Part shown: positions 26,129 through 34,998 of the stretch, piece by piece
Layout of the letters: each line of letters starts with the position of its first letter
Numbering within the stretch: position 1 is the stretch's first letter
From: CAYWFP01 sp964457365
Lineage (GTDB): Bacteria; Planctomycetota; SZUA-567
Direction of reading: 5' to 3'
Assembly: GCA_964457365.1 (NCBI GenBank)
Contig: CAYWFP010000011.1
Location: 1 to 60,196, forward strand
Length of the DNA: 60,196 nucleotides
Program-made: the position numbers and the translations under genes
The notes under the pieces: model-generated
Databases searched by the model: none
Told to the model about the DNA's origin: nothing
The model's input: only the letters and a program-made list of their open reading frames with translations

Positions 26129-27211
26129 ATGAACGCCCTCCTGGAGACGTTGACCGAATTCTCCCACCGCTACGGCCGGCCCGACTACGTCCTCGGCGGC
26201 GGGGGCAACACCTCGGCCAAAAACGAGACCGCCCTCTGGATCAAGCCCTCGGGGACCGCGCTGGAAAACCTGCGCGCGGGCGACTTCGTCGCGCTCGACC
26301 GGGCGCGGCTGAACGCGCTCTTCGCCGAGACGCCCCCGCAGGAACCCTCCGCGCGAGAAGCCTTCGTCATGGAACGCATGCGCGCGGCGATGACCGCGGA
26401 CTCGCCCTCCGGGCGGCCGTCGGTGGAGACGCTGCTGCACGAGGCGTTCGACGCGACCTACGTGGTGCACACCCACCCGGCGACGGTCAACGGGCTCTGC
26501 TGCGCCGAAGGCGGCGAGGCCGCGTGCGCCGAGCTCTTCCCCGACGCGCTCTGGATCCCGTATACCGATCCGGGATACACGCTCTCGTTCAACGTGCGCG
26601 AGGCGATGCGGGCCTACGCCGCCGCGCACGGCGCGCAGCCGCGGGCGGTCATGCTGCAGAACCACGGCGTCTTCGTCGCCGGCGAGACGGCCGCGGCGGT
26701 GGACGAGGCGTACGGGCGGATCATGGGCACACTGGCGGAACATTACGCGCGCCACGGCGTCGCGACCGCCCTGCCCCGCGAGCCGGTGGACGAGGCGGAT
26801 TTCGCGGACGAGTTGGCGGCGCTGCACGGAACACTCGGCAAGGACGCGGCCTGCCACGCGGCGGCCTCGGGGTTCACGCCCGCCGCCGGACCGCTCTCGC
26901 CGGACCATATCGTCTACGCCGGGTCGTACCCGTTCGCCGACGCCTTGACGCCGGAGGCGCTCGCGCGGTACCGGCAGAAACGCGGCTCTACGCCGCGCGT
27001 GGTGGTGACGGAAGCGGCGACGCTCGGGCTGGGGCCGACGGAGAAGACGGCGACGCTGGCGCTGGCGTTCGCCCACGACGGCGCGCGGGTTGCGCAACTG
27101 GCCGGGGTCTTCGGCGGGGCGCGCTACCTCGGCGACGCGGCGCGCGCGTTCATCGAGACGTGGGAGGCCGAGAGCTACCGCCAGCGGGTGGCGGGGGGAG
27201 GCGCGGCATGA
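26129..27211 (+). CDS. class II aldolase, rhamnulose-1-phosphate aldolase type
   Basis: The 360-residue protein has a class II aldolase/adducin domain (about 1-220). Zinc-binding His are in VVHTHPATVNGL and MLQNHGVFVAG; GGGGNTSAK is the phosphate-binding start. A further 140 residues follow, making it longer than RhaD and like the aldolase half of RhaE-type proteins, without the dehydrogenase half. It would cleave rhamnulose-1-phosphate to DHAP and lactaldehyde. It overlaps rhaA by ATGA. No rhamnulokinase gene is in the window, so another keto-sugar phosphate is possible. Confidence 0.82.
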   Translation: MNALLETLTEFSHRYGRPDYVLGGGGNTSAKNETALWIKPSGTALENLRAGDFVALDRARLNALFAETPPQEPSAREAFVMERMRAAMTADSPSGRPSVETLLHEAFDATYVVHTHPATVNGLCCAEGGEAACAELFPDALWIPYTDPGYTLSFNVREAMRAYAAAHGAQPRAVMLQNHGVFVAGETAAAVDEAYGRIMGTLAEHYARHGVATALPREPVDEADFADELAALHGTLGKDAACHAAASGFTPAAGPLSPDHIVYAGSYPFADALTPEALARYRQKRGSTPRVVVTEAATLGLGPTEKTATLALAFAHDGARVAQLAGVFGGARYLGDAARAFIETWEAESYRQRVAGGGAA

Positions 27212-28467
27212 ACGACGCGGCGATCGAGAACGCCTACGCACTCGCGCGCGAGCGGTACGCGGCGCTGGGCGTCGACACCGAGGCGGCGCTGGCGAGACTG
27301 GCGCGGATCGCGCTGTCGCTGCACTGCTGGCAGGGCGACGACGTCGGCGGCTTCGAGCACGCGGGCGAACTCACCGGCGGCATCCAGGCCACCGGCCATT
27401 ATCCCGGCAAGGCCCGCAACGCCGACGAGCTGCGGCAGGACCTGGACAAGGTCTACGCGCTGCTGCCCGGCAGGCACCGGCTGAACCTGCACGCCGTCTA
27501 CGCCGAGACCGGCGGGCGGAAGGTCGACCGCGACGCGCTCACGGCCGAAGACTTCGCGCGCTGGATCGACTGGGCCAAGGCGAACGAACACGGCCTGGAC
27601 TTCAACGGCACCTTCTTCTCGCACCCCCGGGCCGAAGGCTTCACCCTCGCCAGCGCCGACGAAGGCGTGCGGGAGTTCTGGGTCGAGCACGGCAAGGCCT
27701 GCCGCCGGATCGGCGCGGCGATGGGCGCGGCCCTCGGCACGAGCTGTATCGTCAACGTCTGGATCCCCGACGGCTACAAGGACACGCCGGCCGACCGCCT
27801 GGGGCCGCGCGCACGCCTGCGGCGTTCGCTGGACGAGATGTTCGCCGAAGACCTGGACCCGGCGCACCTGAAGGACGCGGTCGAGAGCAAGCTCTTCGGC
27901 ATCGGCTCGGAGAGCTACGTCGCCGGCTCGCACGAATTCTACCTCGGCTACGCCGTCGCCAACCGCATCCTGCTCTGCCTCGACGCGGGGCACTTCCACC
28001 CGACCGAGACCATCGCCGACAAGATCAGCGCGACGCTGCTCTACCTGGACGAGCTGCTGCTGCACCTCAGCCGGGGCGTGCGTTGGGACAGCGACCACGT
28101 GGTGGTGCTCGACGACAACCTGCTCGCCATCGCGCAGGAGATCGTGCGGCACGACTTCACCGCGCGCGTGCATATCGGCCTCGACTTCTTCGACGCCAGC
28201 ATCAACCGCGTCGCGGCATGGGTCGTTGGCGCGCGCAGCATGCTCAAGGCGCTGCTGGCGGCGCTGCTGGAGCCGGCGGCGCGCCTGCGCGAGGCGGAGG
28301 CGAAGGGGGATTACACTGCGCGGCTGGCGCTGCTGGAGGAGACCAAATCGCTGCCGGCGGGCGCGATCTGGGACGCGTACTGCCTGCGGGCGGGCGTACC
28401 GGCGGGGCTCGACTGGCTGCGCGAGGTGCGCGCCTACGAGACGGCGGTCCTGGCCGCGCGCGACTGA
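27208..28467 (+). CDS. rhaA: L-rhamnose isomerase
   Basis: The 419-residue protein interconverts L-rhamnose and L-rhamnulose. Length equals that of the well-studied enzyme. The family blocks CWQGDDVGGFE, YKDTPADR, ESKLFGIGSESYVAGSHEF and LDAGHFHPTETIADK include the metal-binding Glu, Asp and His residues. ATGA overlap with the aldolase fixes the start. It is followed 15 bp later by the NanA-like gene. Confidence 0.95.
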   Translation: MNDAAIENAYALARERYAALGVDTEAALARLARIALSLHCWQGDDVGGFEHAGELTGGIQATGHYPGKARNADELRQDLDKVYALLPGRHRLNLHAVYAETGGRKVDRDALTAEDFARWIDWAKANEHGLDFNGTFFSHPRAEGFTLASADEGVREFWVEHGKACRRIGAAMGAALGTSCIVNVWIPDGYKDTPADRLGPRARLRRSLDEMFAEDLDPAHLKDAVESKLFGIGSESYVAGSHEFYLGYAVANRILLCLDAGHFHPTETIADKISATLLYLDELLLHLSRGVRWDSDHVVVLDDNLLAIAQEIVRHDFTARVHIGLDFFDASINRVAAWVVGARSMLKALLAALLEPAARLREAEAKGDYTARLALLEETKSLPAGAIWDAYCLRAGVPAGLDWLREVRAYETAVLAARD

Positions 28468-28482
28468 CACGAGGAGAGACGC

Positions 28483-29391
28483 ATGAACCTGCGATTGAAC
28501 GGCCTCATCGCCGCCACCCACACGCCGACGCACCCCGACGGCTCGCTGAATCTCGAGCCGATCCCGCAGATCGTGGAGCACCTGCTGAGCGAGGGCGTGC
28601 GCGGCATCTTCGTCTGCGGCACCACCGGCGAGGGCGCGAGCTTCACCGCCGACGAGCGGCGCCTGGTGGCCGAGCACTACGTCAACGCCGCGCGGCGGCG
28701 CATGCCGGTGATCGTCCACGTCGGGCACAACGCGCTGCACGAGGCGCAGGCCCTGGCCGCGCACGCCGCGAGCGTCGGCGCCGACGCCATTGCCGCCTCG
28801 CCGCCGAACTTCTTCCGCCCCGCCAACCCCGCGCGCGCGGCGGCCTGCCTGGAAGAGATCGCGCGCGGCGCGCCGCAGACGCCGATCTTCTACTATCACA
28901 TCCCGGCGATGAGCGGGGTGGAGATGCCGATGACGGCGCTCTTGAAGGCCGCCGAGAGCACGGTACCCGCCTTCGCCGGGGTGAAGTACACGCATTTCGA
29001 CCTGATGGACTACCGCCTCTGCGTGGAGTACGGCGAGGGCAAGTACCAGGTGCCCTTCGGACGCGACCAGTTCCTCCTCGGCGCGTTGGCCATGGGCGCC
29101 ACCAGCGCCATCGGCTCGACCTACAACTTCGCCGCGCCGGTCTACCTGCGCCTGTGGGAGACCTGCGAGCGCGGCGAGATCGAGACCGCGCGGCAGTGGC
29201 AGGACCGCGCCAACGCCATGATCGAGGTCATGGTCCGGCGCGGCGGCGTGGCCGCGACCAAGGCGATCATGGGCCTGATCGGCATCGACTGCGGGCCCGC
29301 GCGCCTGCCGCTGGCGCTGCGCGAGGACGAAAGGGACGCACTGGAGCGCGACCTGCGCGCGATCGGCTTTTTCGAATGGAGAACGGGATGA
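28483..29391 (+). CDS. N-acetylneuraminate lyase-like DapA/NanA family protein
   Basis: The 302-residue class I aldolase has Schiff-base Lys168 (AGVKYTHFDL) and catalytic Tyr138 (IFYYHIPAMSGV). GTTGEGASFT (46-55) is the carboxylate-binding loop. YYHIPA and GVKYT-FDL favour sialic-acid lyase over dihydrodipicolinate synthase. It would cleave N-acetylneuraminate to ManNAc and pyruvate. GAGGAG lies before the ATG and it overlaps the sialidase gene by ATGA, strengthening the sialate call. Confidence 0.88.
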   Translation: MNLRLNGLIAATHTPTHPDGSLNLEPIPQIVEHLLSEGVRGIFVCGTTGEGASFTADERRLVAEHYVNAARRRMPVIVHVGHNALHEAQALAAHAASVGADAIAASPPNFFRPANPARAAACLEEIARGAPQTPIFYYHIPAMSGVEMPMTALLKAAESTVPAFAGVKYTHFDLMDYRLCVEYGEGKYQVPFGRDQFLLGALAMGATSAIGSTYNFAAPVYLRLWETCERGEIETARQWQDRANAMIEVMVRRGGVAATKAIMGLIGIDCGPARLPLALREDERDALERDLRAIGFFEWRTG

Positions 29392-30434
29392 TCCGGAATT
29401 TCACTGTCAGCCGCGACGACGAGATCTACCAGGCCTGGCCCGACGTGGCCCTGACCCCCGGCGGTAAGCTCGTCTGCGTCTTCGCCGAATGCACCCACCA
29501 CGGCGACCGCTCGTACACGCGCATCATGATCTGCGAGTCGGACGACCGCGGGCGGACGTGGAGCCCGAAGCGCCCGCTCACCGAGGGCACCAAGGACCTG
29601 CCGTTTTACAACTGCCCGCGCATCACCCGTCTCCGGGACGGGCGGCTGGCGATGCTGGTGGATCAGCTCCACTCGGACGAGCGCTCGGCCAGCCCCGCGG
29701 ACTGCCACAACCTGCTCTACTTCAGCGAGGATGAGGGTAAGACGTGGTCGGCGCCGATGAAGACGCCGGCCCAGGGCATCGTGCCGGACAAGCTGCTCGA
29801 GCTCGAGGACGGGCGCTGGATCGTGAGTTGTCATTATCGCCAGACGCCCGGGTACGACCTGCTCCAGCGGCTCTGGTACAGCGACGACCAGGGCAGAAGC
29901 TGGAGCGAGCCGGTGATCGTCGGAAAGCAGGAGGGGATGAAGCTCTGCGAGGTTTCGATCCTGCCGCTGGACGCGACGACGCTGGTGGCCTTCCACCGCG
30001 AGAACAGCGGCATGGGCTGGGACTGCCAGAAGACGATCTCCACCGACCGCGGCGAGACGTGGGGGCAGGCGATCCCGTTCCCGCTGCCCGGGTGCCACCG
30101 GCCGGTCGCGGGATTCCTGCAGGACGGGCGGATCCTGATCACGCACCGTTACATGCAGGGCGGTAAGGGTTGGACGGGGTGGTGGACGCAGAACTTCTTC
30201 GCCGCACTGACCGATGTCGAGTCGGCCTCGGCCGGCAGCCGCAACGAGGCGCATACGCGCATCCTCCCGGTGGACTTCGACCGCTCCGCGCACAGCGACA
30301 CCGGGTACTCGGGGTGGGTGCAGTTCGACGACGGGGAAATCTACATCGTCAACTACATCGTCGACGACGCGCCGAAGGGGCAGATCCGCGGCTACGCGCT
30401 GCGCGAGGAGGATTTCCTGCTGCCGGAGGACTGA
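29388..30434 (+). CDS. exo-alpha-sialidase-like BNR-repeat protein
   Basis: The 348-residue beta-propeller carries four Asp boxes: SDDRGRTWSPK, SEDEGKTWSAP, SDDQGRSWSEP and TDRGETWGQA. An Arg in the CPRITRLRDG strand and the Arg near RPVAGF fit parts of the sialidase triad. No signal peptide is seen, so it may act inside the cell on imported oligosaccharides, or the family member may have another substrate. It overlaps the NanA-like gene and ends the operon. ATG at 29376 is an alternative start. Confidence 0.8.
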   Translation: MIRNFTVSRDDEIYQAWPDVALTPGGKLVCVFAECTHHGDRSYTRIMICESDDRGRTWSPKRPLTEGTKDLPFYNCPRITRLRDGRLAMLVDQLHSDERSASPADCHNLLYFSEDEGKTWSAPMKTPAQGIVPDKLLELEDGRWIVSCHYRQTPGYDLLQRLWYSDDQGRSWSEPVIVGKQEGMKLCEVSILPLDATTLVAFHRENSGMGWDCQKTISTDRGETWGQAIPFPLPGCHRPVAGFLQDGRILITHRYMQGGKGWTGWWTQNFFAALTDVESASAGSRNEAHTRILPVDFDRSAHSDTGYSGWVQFDDGEIYIVNYIVDDAPKGQIRGYALREEDFLLPED

Positions 30435-30450
30435 CGGCGGCGAAACGCCC

Positions 30451-30479
30451 TTTACAGCGAGGTTCGGCGAGGGTATACT
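30451..30479 (+). promoter_or_regulatory. sigma70-type promoter for the esterase-sulfatase unit
   Basis: TTTACA (30451-30456), 17-bp spacer, TATACT (30474-30479), 38 bp before the ATG at 30517. Confidence 0.75.
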
Positions 30480-30516
30480 CGCCGCATCGATCCCCGCCTC
30501 GATTACGGAGGTTCCC

Positions 30517-32127
30517 ATGCCGCGACGCCTGCTCCCATTCGTTTTCGCTCTGACGCTCCTCTTTCCGGCCGCGCACGCCGGCGAAGCGGGCGGCTTCCTC
30601 CGCGACGGCGAGCGCTGGCTGCTGCTGGGCGACAGCATCACCCACAACGACACCTACCGCCGGCTGCTGCTGCGGCTGATCGCGCACCACCACCCCGAGG
30701 CCGACATCGTCCTCGGCAACGGCGCCTTGAGCGGCGTCCGCTCGAACTACAAGGAGGACGCGGGGGAGCTGAAGCCGACGCTGGTGACGATCATGCTCGG
30801 CATGAACGACGTCATCCACGCCGGCTGGTCCTACGCGCCCGACTACAAACAGCGGCTGGAGAAGTACCGCGCGGCCATGCTCGAGCGCGTGCGCAAGTAC
30901 AAAGAGATGGGCGCGGACGTGGTGCTGATGTCGCCGACGCTGACCGACGAGGGCGCGTCGATGGACTTCTTCGAGGTGCAGAACACCGCCGAGATCCTGC
31001 GCGCGTTCGGCCGGGCGGTGCACGAGATCGCGCAGCAGGAGGAGGTCTTCTACCTGCCCGTGGCCGAGGATCTGGAGCACTACCAGCGCCGCCTCGACGC
31101 CTACGAGGTGCTGCGCCAGGACGGGGTGCACCCCTCGGCGCTGGGGCAGTACTGCATCGCGCGGACCTTCTACGAGCGCTTCGGCATCGGCCGCCCCCTG
31201 GGCGGGCCGCGCACGCTGCGCGAGCCGACCGCGCCGGCGACGGTGGCGGTGTCGCTGCGCACGCGCTTCCTGGAGAAGGCCGCCGACGGGATCGACCTGG
31301 ACCTGACGGCGAAGGAGGCGCGGACCGTCACGGCGAGTTGGAGCCTCGGCGACGACCGCGGCACTGTCGAGCTCGAATTGCAGAAGGGTACGCGCACGTG
31401 GTCGGTGCCGGTGAAGGCGGCGAGCCTGCCGGCGAAGCCCGGGGCGTGCCGTTGGCTGATCCTGGAACTGGCCGAGCGCGCCAACCGCAGCCTCTACGTC
31501 CTGGACCTGGCGCGCGTGCCGGTGCTGCACCTGCAGGACGGCACGGTCTCGGGCACGATCACGGCCGACGACGAGCGCGCTGAAGGCAAGACCGTCGGGA
31601 CATGGACCATCGAGCGACGCGGCAAGGCGCTGCTCTTCTCCGGGGAGGTGACCGACGCGGCGAACAAGGGCACAGGGCTTTTTCCGTGGATGCGCGACGG
31701 CGTGGGGCTCTGGCTGGACCTGCGCCCGCCGGAACGCTACGGCGGCCCCGGACTCGACGCCGACGTCTTCCAGACCGTGCTGACGGTGCGCAAGGAGCCG
31801 AAATTCTGTCTCACGCCGGTGCCGTGGGTCGGCCGCGCGCTGCAGTACGCCGCCAGCGCCGGCGGCGAGGCGACGGAGACAGGCTACCGCTGGCACCTGA
31901 TCCTCGAGGGCGCGTTCTCCACCGCCCGCCGCTTCGACGCGGAGAAAATGGACTGCTTCGGCTTCAACCTCGTCGTCACCGACGCCGACGGGAAAACGAC
32001 CAGGCATTACCCCGCGTTCAAGGCCGACCAGCCCCCGGACGTGCACGCGGGGACGCTGATGCTGGTGGACCTCAACCGACGTTTTCAACAGGAGGCGGCA
32101 ACCAACCTCCACCTCTGGGGCTGGTGA
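30517..32127 (+). CDS. secreted SGNH/GDSL hydrolase with C-terminal CBM9-like domain
   Basis: The 536-residue protein starts with a signal peptide (LLPFVFALTLLFPAAHA). SGNH blocks are complete: block I WLLLGDSITHND (Ser40), block II GALSGVRS, block III IMLGMNDV, block V DGVHPSALG (Asp/His pair). A linker domain (about 235-355) and a C-terminal beta-sandwich like family 9 carbohydrate-binding domains (MRDGVGLWLDLRPPE) follow. An O-acetylesterase on glycans, perhaps on sialic acid, would fit the neighbours. GGAGG precedes the ATG. Confidence 0.85.
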   Translation: MPRRLLPFVFALTLLFPAAHAGEAGGFLRDGERWLLLGDSITHNDTYRRLLLRLIAHHHPEADIVLGNGALSGVRSNYKEDAGELKPTLVTIMLGMNDVIHAGWSYAPDYKQRLEKYRAAMLERVRKYKEMGADVVLMSPTLTDEGASMDFFEVQNTAEILRAFGRAVHEIAQQEEVFYLPVAEDLEHYQRRLDAYEVLRQDGVHPSALGQYCIARTFYERFGIGRPLGGPRTLREPTAPATVAVSLRTRFLEKAADGIDLDLTAKEARTVTASWSLGDDRGTVELELQKGTRTWSVPVKAASLPAKPGACRWLILELAERANRSLYVLDLARVPVLHLQDGTVSGTITADDERAEGKTVGTWTIERRGKALLFSGEVTDAANKGTGLFPWMRDGVGLWLDLRPPERYGGPGLDADVFQTVLTVRKEPKFCLTPVPWVGRALQYAASAGGEATETGYRWHLILEGAFSTARRFDAEKMDCFGFNLVVTDADGKTTRHYPAFKADQPPDVHAGTLMLVDLNRRFQQEAATNLHLWGW

Positions 32128-32150
32128 ACGCCCTCTTCCGGGAGACAGCA

Positions 32151-33764
32151 ATGCCCGAGACGAACGAACGGCCCAACATCGTCGTGATCCTCGCCGACGA
32201 CATGGGCTTCTCCGACATCGGCTGCTTCGGCGCGGAGATCCGCACCCCGACGCTGGACCGCCTCGGCGAGAACGGCGTGCGCTTCTCGCAATTCTACAAC
32301 TGCGCGCGCTGCTGCCCGACGCGTGCGAGCCTGCTGACCGGGCTCGGGCCGCACCAGGCCGGCGTGGGGCACATGGTCGGCGACCACGGCGTCGGCCCGG
32401 CGTACCAGGGCTACCTGCGGCAGGACGGCCTCACCATCGGCGAGGCGCTGAAAGCCGGCGGCTACCGGACGCTCTACGCGGGCAAGTGGCACGCCTCCTC
32501 CGGCGCCGGCGTGGACAACGGCACCAAGTACCCGCCCGGGGATCCGCGCAACCCGTACCCGCTCTCGCGCGGCTTCGATCGCTTCTACGGCACGCTCGCG
32601 GGCTGCGGCAACTACTTCTATCCGCACGGGCTGATGGACCAGGACCGCTTCATCCGCCCCGAGGACGACGACTACTATTACACCGACGCCATCAGCGAGA
32701 ACGCCGCGGCGATGGTCCGCGAAGCCGACGGCGCCCCCTTCTTCATGCACGTCTGCTATACCGCGCCGCACTGGCCGCTGCACGCGCGCGCGGCGGATAT
32801 CGAGGCGTACATCGGCACGTATTCCAAAGGGTGGGACCACTTCCGCACCGCGCGACACGAGACGCTGAAGGGGCTGGGCGTGCTCGACGGCAAATGGCCG
32901 ATCTCGCCGCGCGACCCGGATTCGCGCGACTTCCACGCCGACAACGCCAAGCGGCGCGAGTGGGAGGACCTGCGCATGGCCGTCTATGCCGCGCAGGTGG
33001 AGAGCATGGACCGCGGCATCGGTCGCATCGTCGCCGCCCTGGAGGAGACCGGCGCGCTGGAGAACACGCTGATCATGTTCCTCAGCGACAACGGCGGCTG
33101 CGCGGAGTTCCTCAACGAGGACGGCGACGGCACCGCCTGGCCGAGCTGTTACCGCCACACCGCCCGCCCGGGCGAGACGTGCACGGTCGGCAACATCCAG
33201 GAGCTGCGTCCGGGACCGGCGACGACGTTCATGAGCTACGACCTGCCGTGGGCGAACATGTCCAACACCCCGTTCCGCCTCTTCAAACACTGGGTGCACG
33301 AGGGCGGCATCGGCACGCCCTTCGTCTGCCACTGGCCGATGGGAATGCGGGGCGAGCGGATCGTGCACGCGCCGTGCCATGTGATGGACATCATGGCGAC
33401 CTGCCTCGACGTAGCCGGCGTCGAATACCCCGAGGAGCACGAAGGGTACGCGATCCAGCCGCTCGAGGGCGAGAGCTTCGCGCCGCTGGTGGCCGGCAAC
33501 GACGACTGGCGCCGCGAGCGCGAGATCTGCTGGGAGCACGAGGGCAACCGCGCGGTCCGCGCCGGGCAGTGGAAGCTGGTCTCGCGCACGGTCGAGGGGA
33601 TCAACGGGCCGTGGGAGCTGTACGACATGGACGCCGACCGGACGGAGTTGAACGACCTGGCCGGGAAGTACCCGGACACGGTCGCGAAGCTGACCAGGCA
33701 CTACGACGAGTGGGCCGACCGCTGCGGCGTACTGCCCTGGCGCAAGGGTCCGGTGCGCGCGTAA
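32151..33764 (+). CDS. sulfatase (formylglycine type)
   Basis: The 537-residue alkaline-phosphatase-superfamily sulfatase has the metal motif ILADDMGFSDIG (Asp16/17). The formylglycine signature CCPTRASLLTG has Cys54 as the residue expected to be oxidised. LYAGKWH, YTAPHWPLH and LSDNGG complete the site. No signal peptide is visible, unusual for a glycan sulfatase, although GGGAG-like signal sits 7 nt before the ATG. It is 23 bp after the esterase and probably shares its promoter. A formylglycine-generating enzyme must be elsewhere. Confidence 0.93.
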   Translation: MPETNERPNIVVILADDMGFSDIGCFGAEIRTPTLDRLGENGVRFSQFYNCARCCPTRASLLTGLGPHQAGVGHMVGDHGVGPAYQGYLRQDGLTIGEALKAGGYRTLYAGKWHASSGAGVDNGTKYPPGDPRNPYPLSRGFDRFYGTLAGCGNYFYPHGLMDQDRFIRPEDDDYYYTDAISENAAAMVREADGAPFFMHVCYTAPHWPLHARAADIEAYIGTYSKGWDHFRTARHETLKGLGVLDGKWPISPRDPDSRDFHADNAKRREWEDLRMAVYAAQVESMDRGIGRIVAALEETGALENTLIMFLSDNGGCAEFLNEDGDGTAWPSCYRHTARPGETCTVGNIQELRPGPATTFMSYDLPWANMSNTPFRLFKHWVHEGGIGTPFVCHWPMGMRGERIVHAPCHVMDIMATCLDVAGVEYPEEHEGYAIQPLEGESFAPLVAGNDDWRREREICWEHEGNRAVRAGQWKLVSRTVEGINGPWELYDMDADRTELNDLAGKYPDTVAKLTRHYDEWADRCGVLPWRKGPVRA

Positions 33765-33926
33765 CCGGTTACCGGACGGCGGGTTTGTCACGACCGGCCG
33801 CCGCAGGCGTTCAGGAAACAGACCAACCGTAATCGCCGGCGAACCGTTGCCGGCGCACAGACGCTCTTATTCCGAGGACCGGGTTCTCGCGAACGATCGC
33901 GCGGAACGCCAAGATCAGGAGAAATC

Positions 33927-34892
33927 ATGTTGCAGCGCGTACTATGTTCTCTGGTGTCGACCGTCGCCGTGCTGAGTCTGAGCGCGTGCCTTCATGCCGG
34001 CGAGGAGCCGGGCAAGCCGACCGCCGCGGACAAGGCCCTGGTCGAGCAGGCGAAGAAGCTGGCCGCGGAGGTGGCCGACACGCCCGCGCGGGAGATGGCC
34101 AACCGGCTGAACAAGGAGATGGAGGATTACTACTGCCAGTGGCTGCTCGGCAAGCGCGAGGTCTCGGAGGCGAAGCTGGAGAAGGCGCGCAAGGGCCTGC
34201 GGGACTTCATCGCATTCATCAAGCGCGGGCCGAACTGGCCGGAGGCCAAGACCTTCGGGATCCCGCGCGTGGCCGCAGCCCCGACCGTCGACGGCGAACT
34301 CGGCGACGCCTGCTGGCAGAACGCCCTGACGCTCGATACGGTCTACCCGTTCAACAGCACCGAGAACGTCGGCAAGCCCGCGACGGTGTGGCGCATCCTC
34401 TGGGACGAGACGAACCTCTACTTCGCCTTCGACTGCGCGGACGACCGGGTCGTCGCGCCGGAGCTCGAACGCGACGACACGGTCTTCTTTCACGACTGCG
34501 TGGAGATGTTCATCTGCCCGAGCAGGACCACGGGCATGTACTGGGAAATCGTCGTCGGCCCCACCGGCAGTATCTTCGACGCGCTGCACGCCAAGAAGTT
34601 CCACCAGTTCGGCGCGGTGGGCCGCGCGGAGATGAACATGGAGGGCCTGCGGATCGGCACCAAGGTGCGCGCGGGCGAGAACCCCGGCTACAGCGTCGAG
34701 GTGGCCGTGCCGTTCGCGGCGCTGCCGGAGTACTCGCGCGCGAAGCCCGCGCCGGGACAGGAGCTCTGGTTCATGCTCGTGCGGCTGGACAAGCAGGGCG
34801 AGGACGACCCGTTCGGCACCTACGCCTTCGTGCCGCTGCTGAACTGGGGCCACAACATCTGGAACCACCAGCGCATGATTCTGGCGGAGTAG
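33927..34892 (+). CDS. lipoprotein with CBM9-like domain
   Basis: The 321-residue protein has a lipoprotein signal (VLSLSAC lipobox, Cys21). A helical region (about 35-100) precedes a family 9 carbohydrate-binding/DOMON-like beta-sandwich (PTVDGELGDACWQNA, then NLYFAFDCAD and DDTVFFHDCVEMFI). It should bind sugar at the membrane surface. AGGAG precedes the ATG. The 162 bp before it hold no clear promoter or gene. It may be cotranscribed with the next secreted protein, 106 bp downstream. Confidence 0.78.
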   Translation: MLQRVLCSLVSTVAVLSLSACLHAGEEPGKPTAADKALVEQAKKLAAEVADTPAREMANRLNKEMEDYYCQWLLGKREVSEAKLEKARKGLRDFIAFIKRGPNWPEAKTFGIPRVAAAPTVDGELGDACWQNALTLDTVYPFNSTENVGKPATVWRILWDETNLYFAFDCADDRVVAPELERDDTVFFHDCVEMFICPSRTTGMYWEIVVGPTGSIFDALHAKKFHQFGAVGRAEMNMEGLRIGTKVRAGENPGYSVEVAVPFAALPEYSRAKPAPGQELWFMLVRLDKQGEDDPFGTYAFVPLLNWGHNIWNHQRMILAE

Positions 34893-34998
34893 ACGACCGG
34901 CAACGGAGGTGGTCTTTCGCCACTGCCGAGATCGCGAACCCCCCCCGGGCAGCCCACGGCGAACCGAGACCGCAGCCCGGCATGACAGGAGCAGACGC

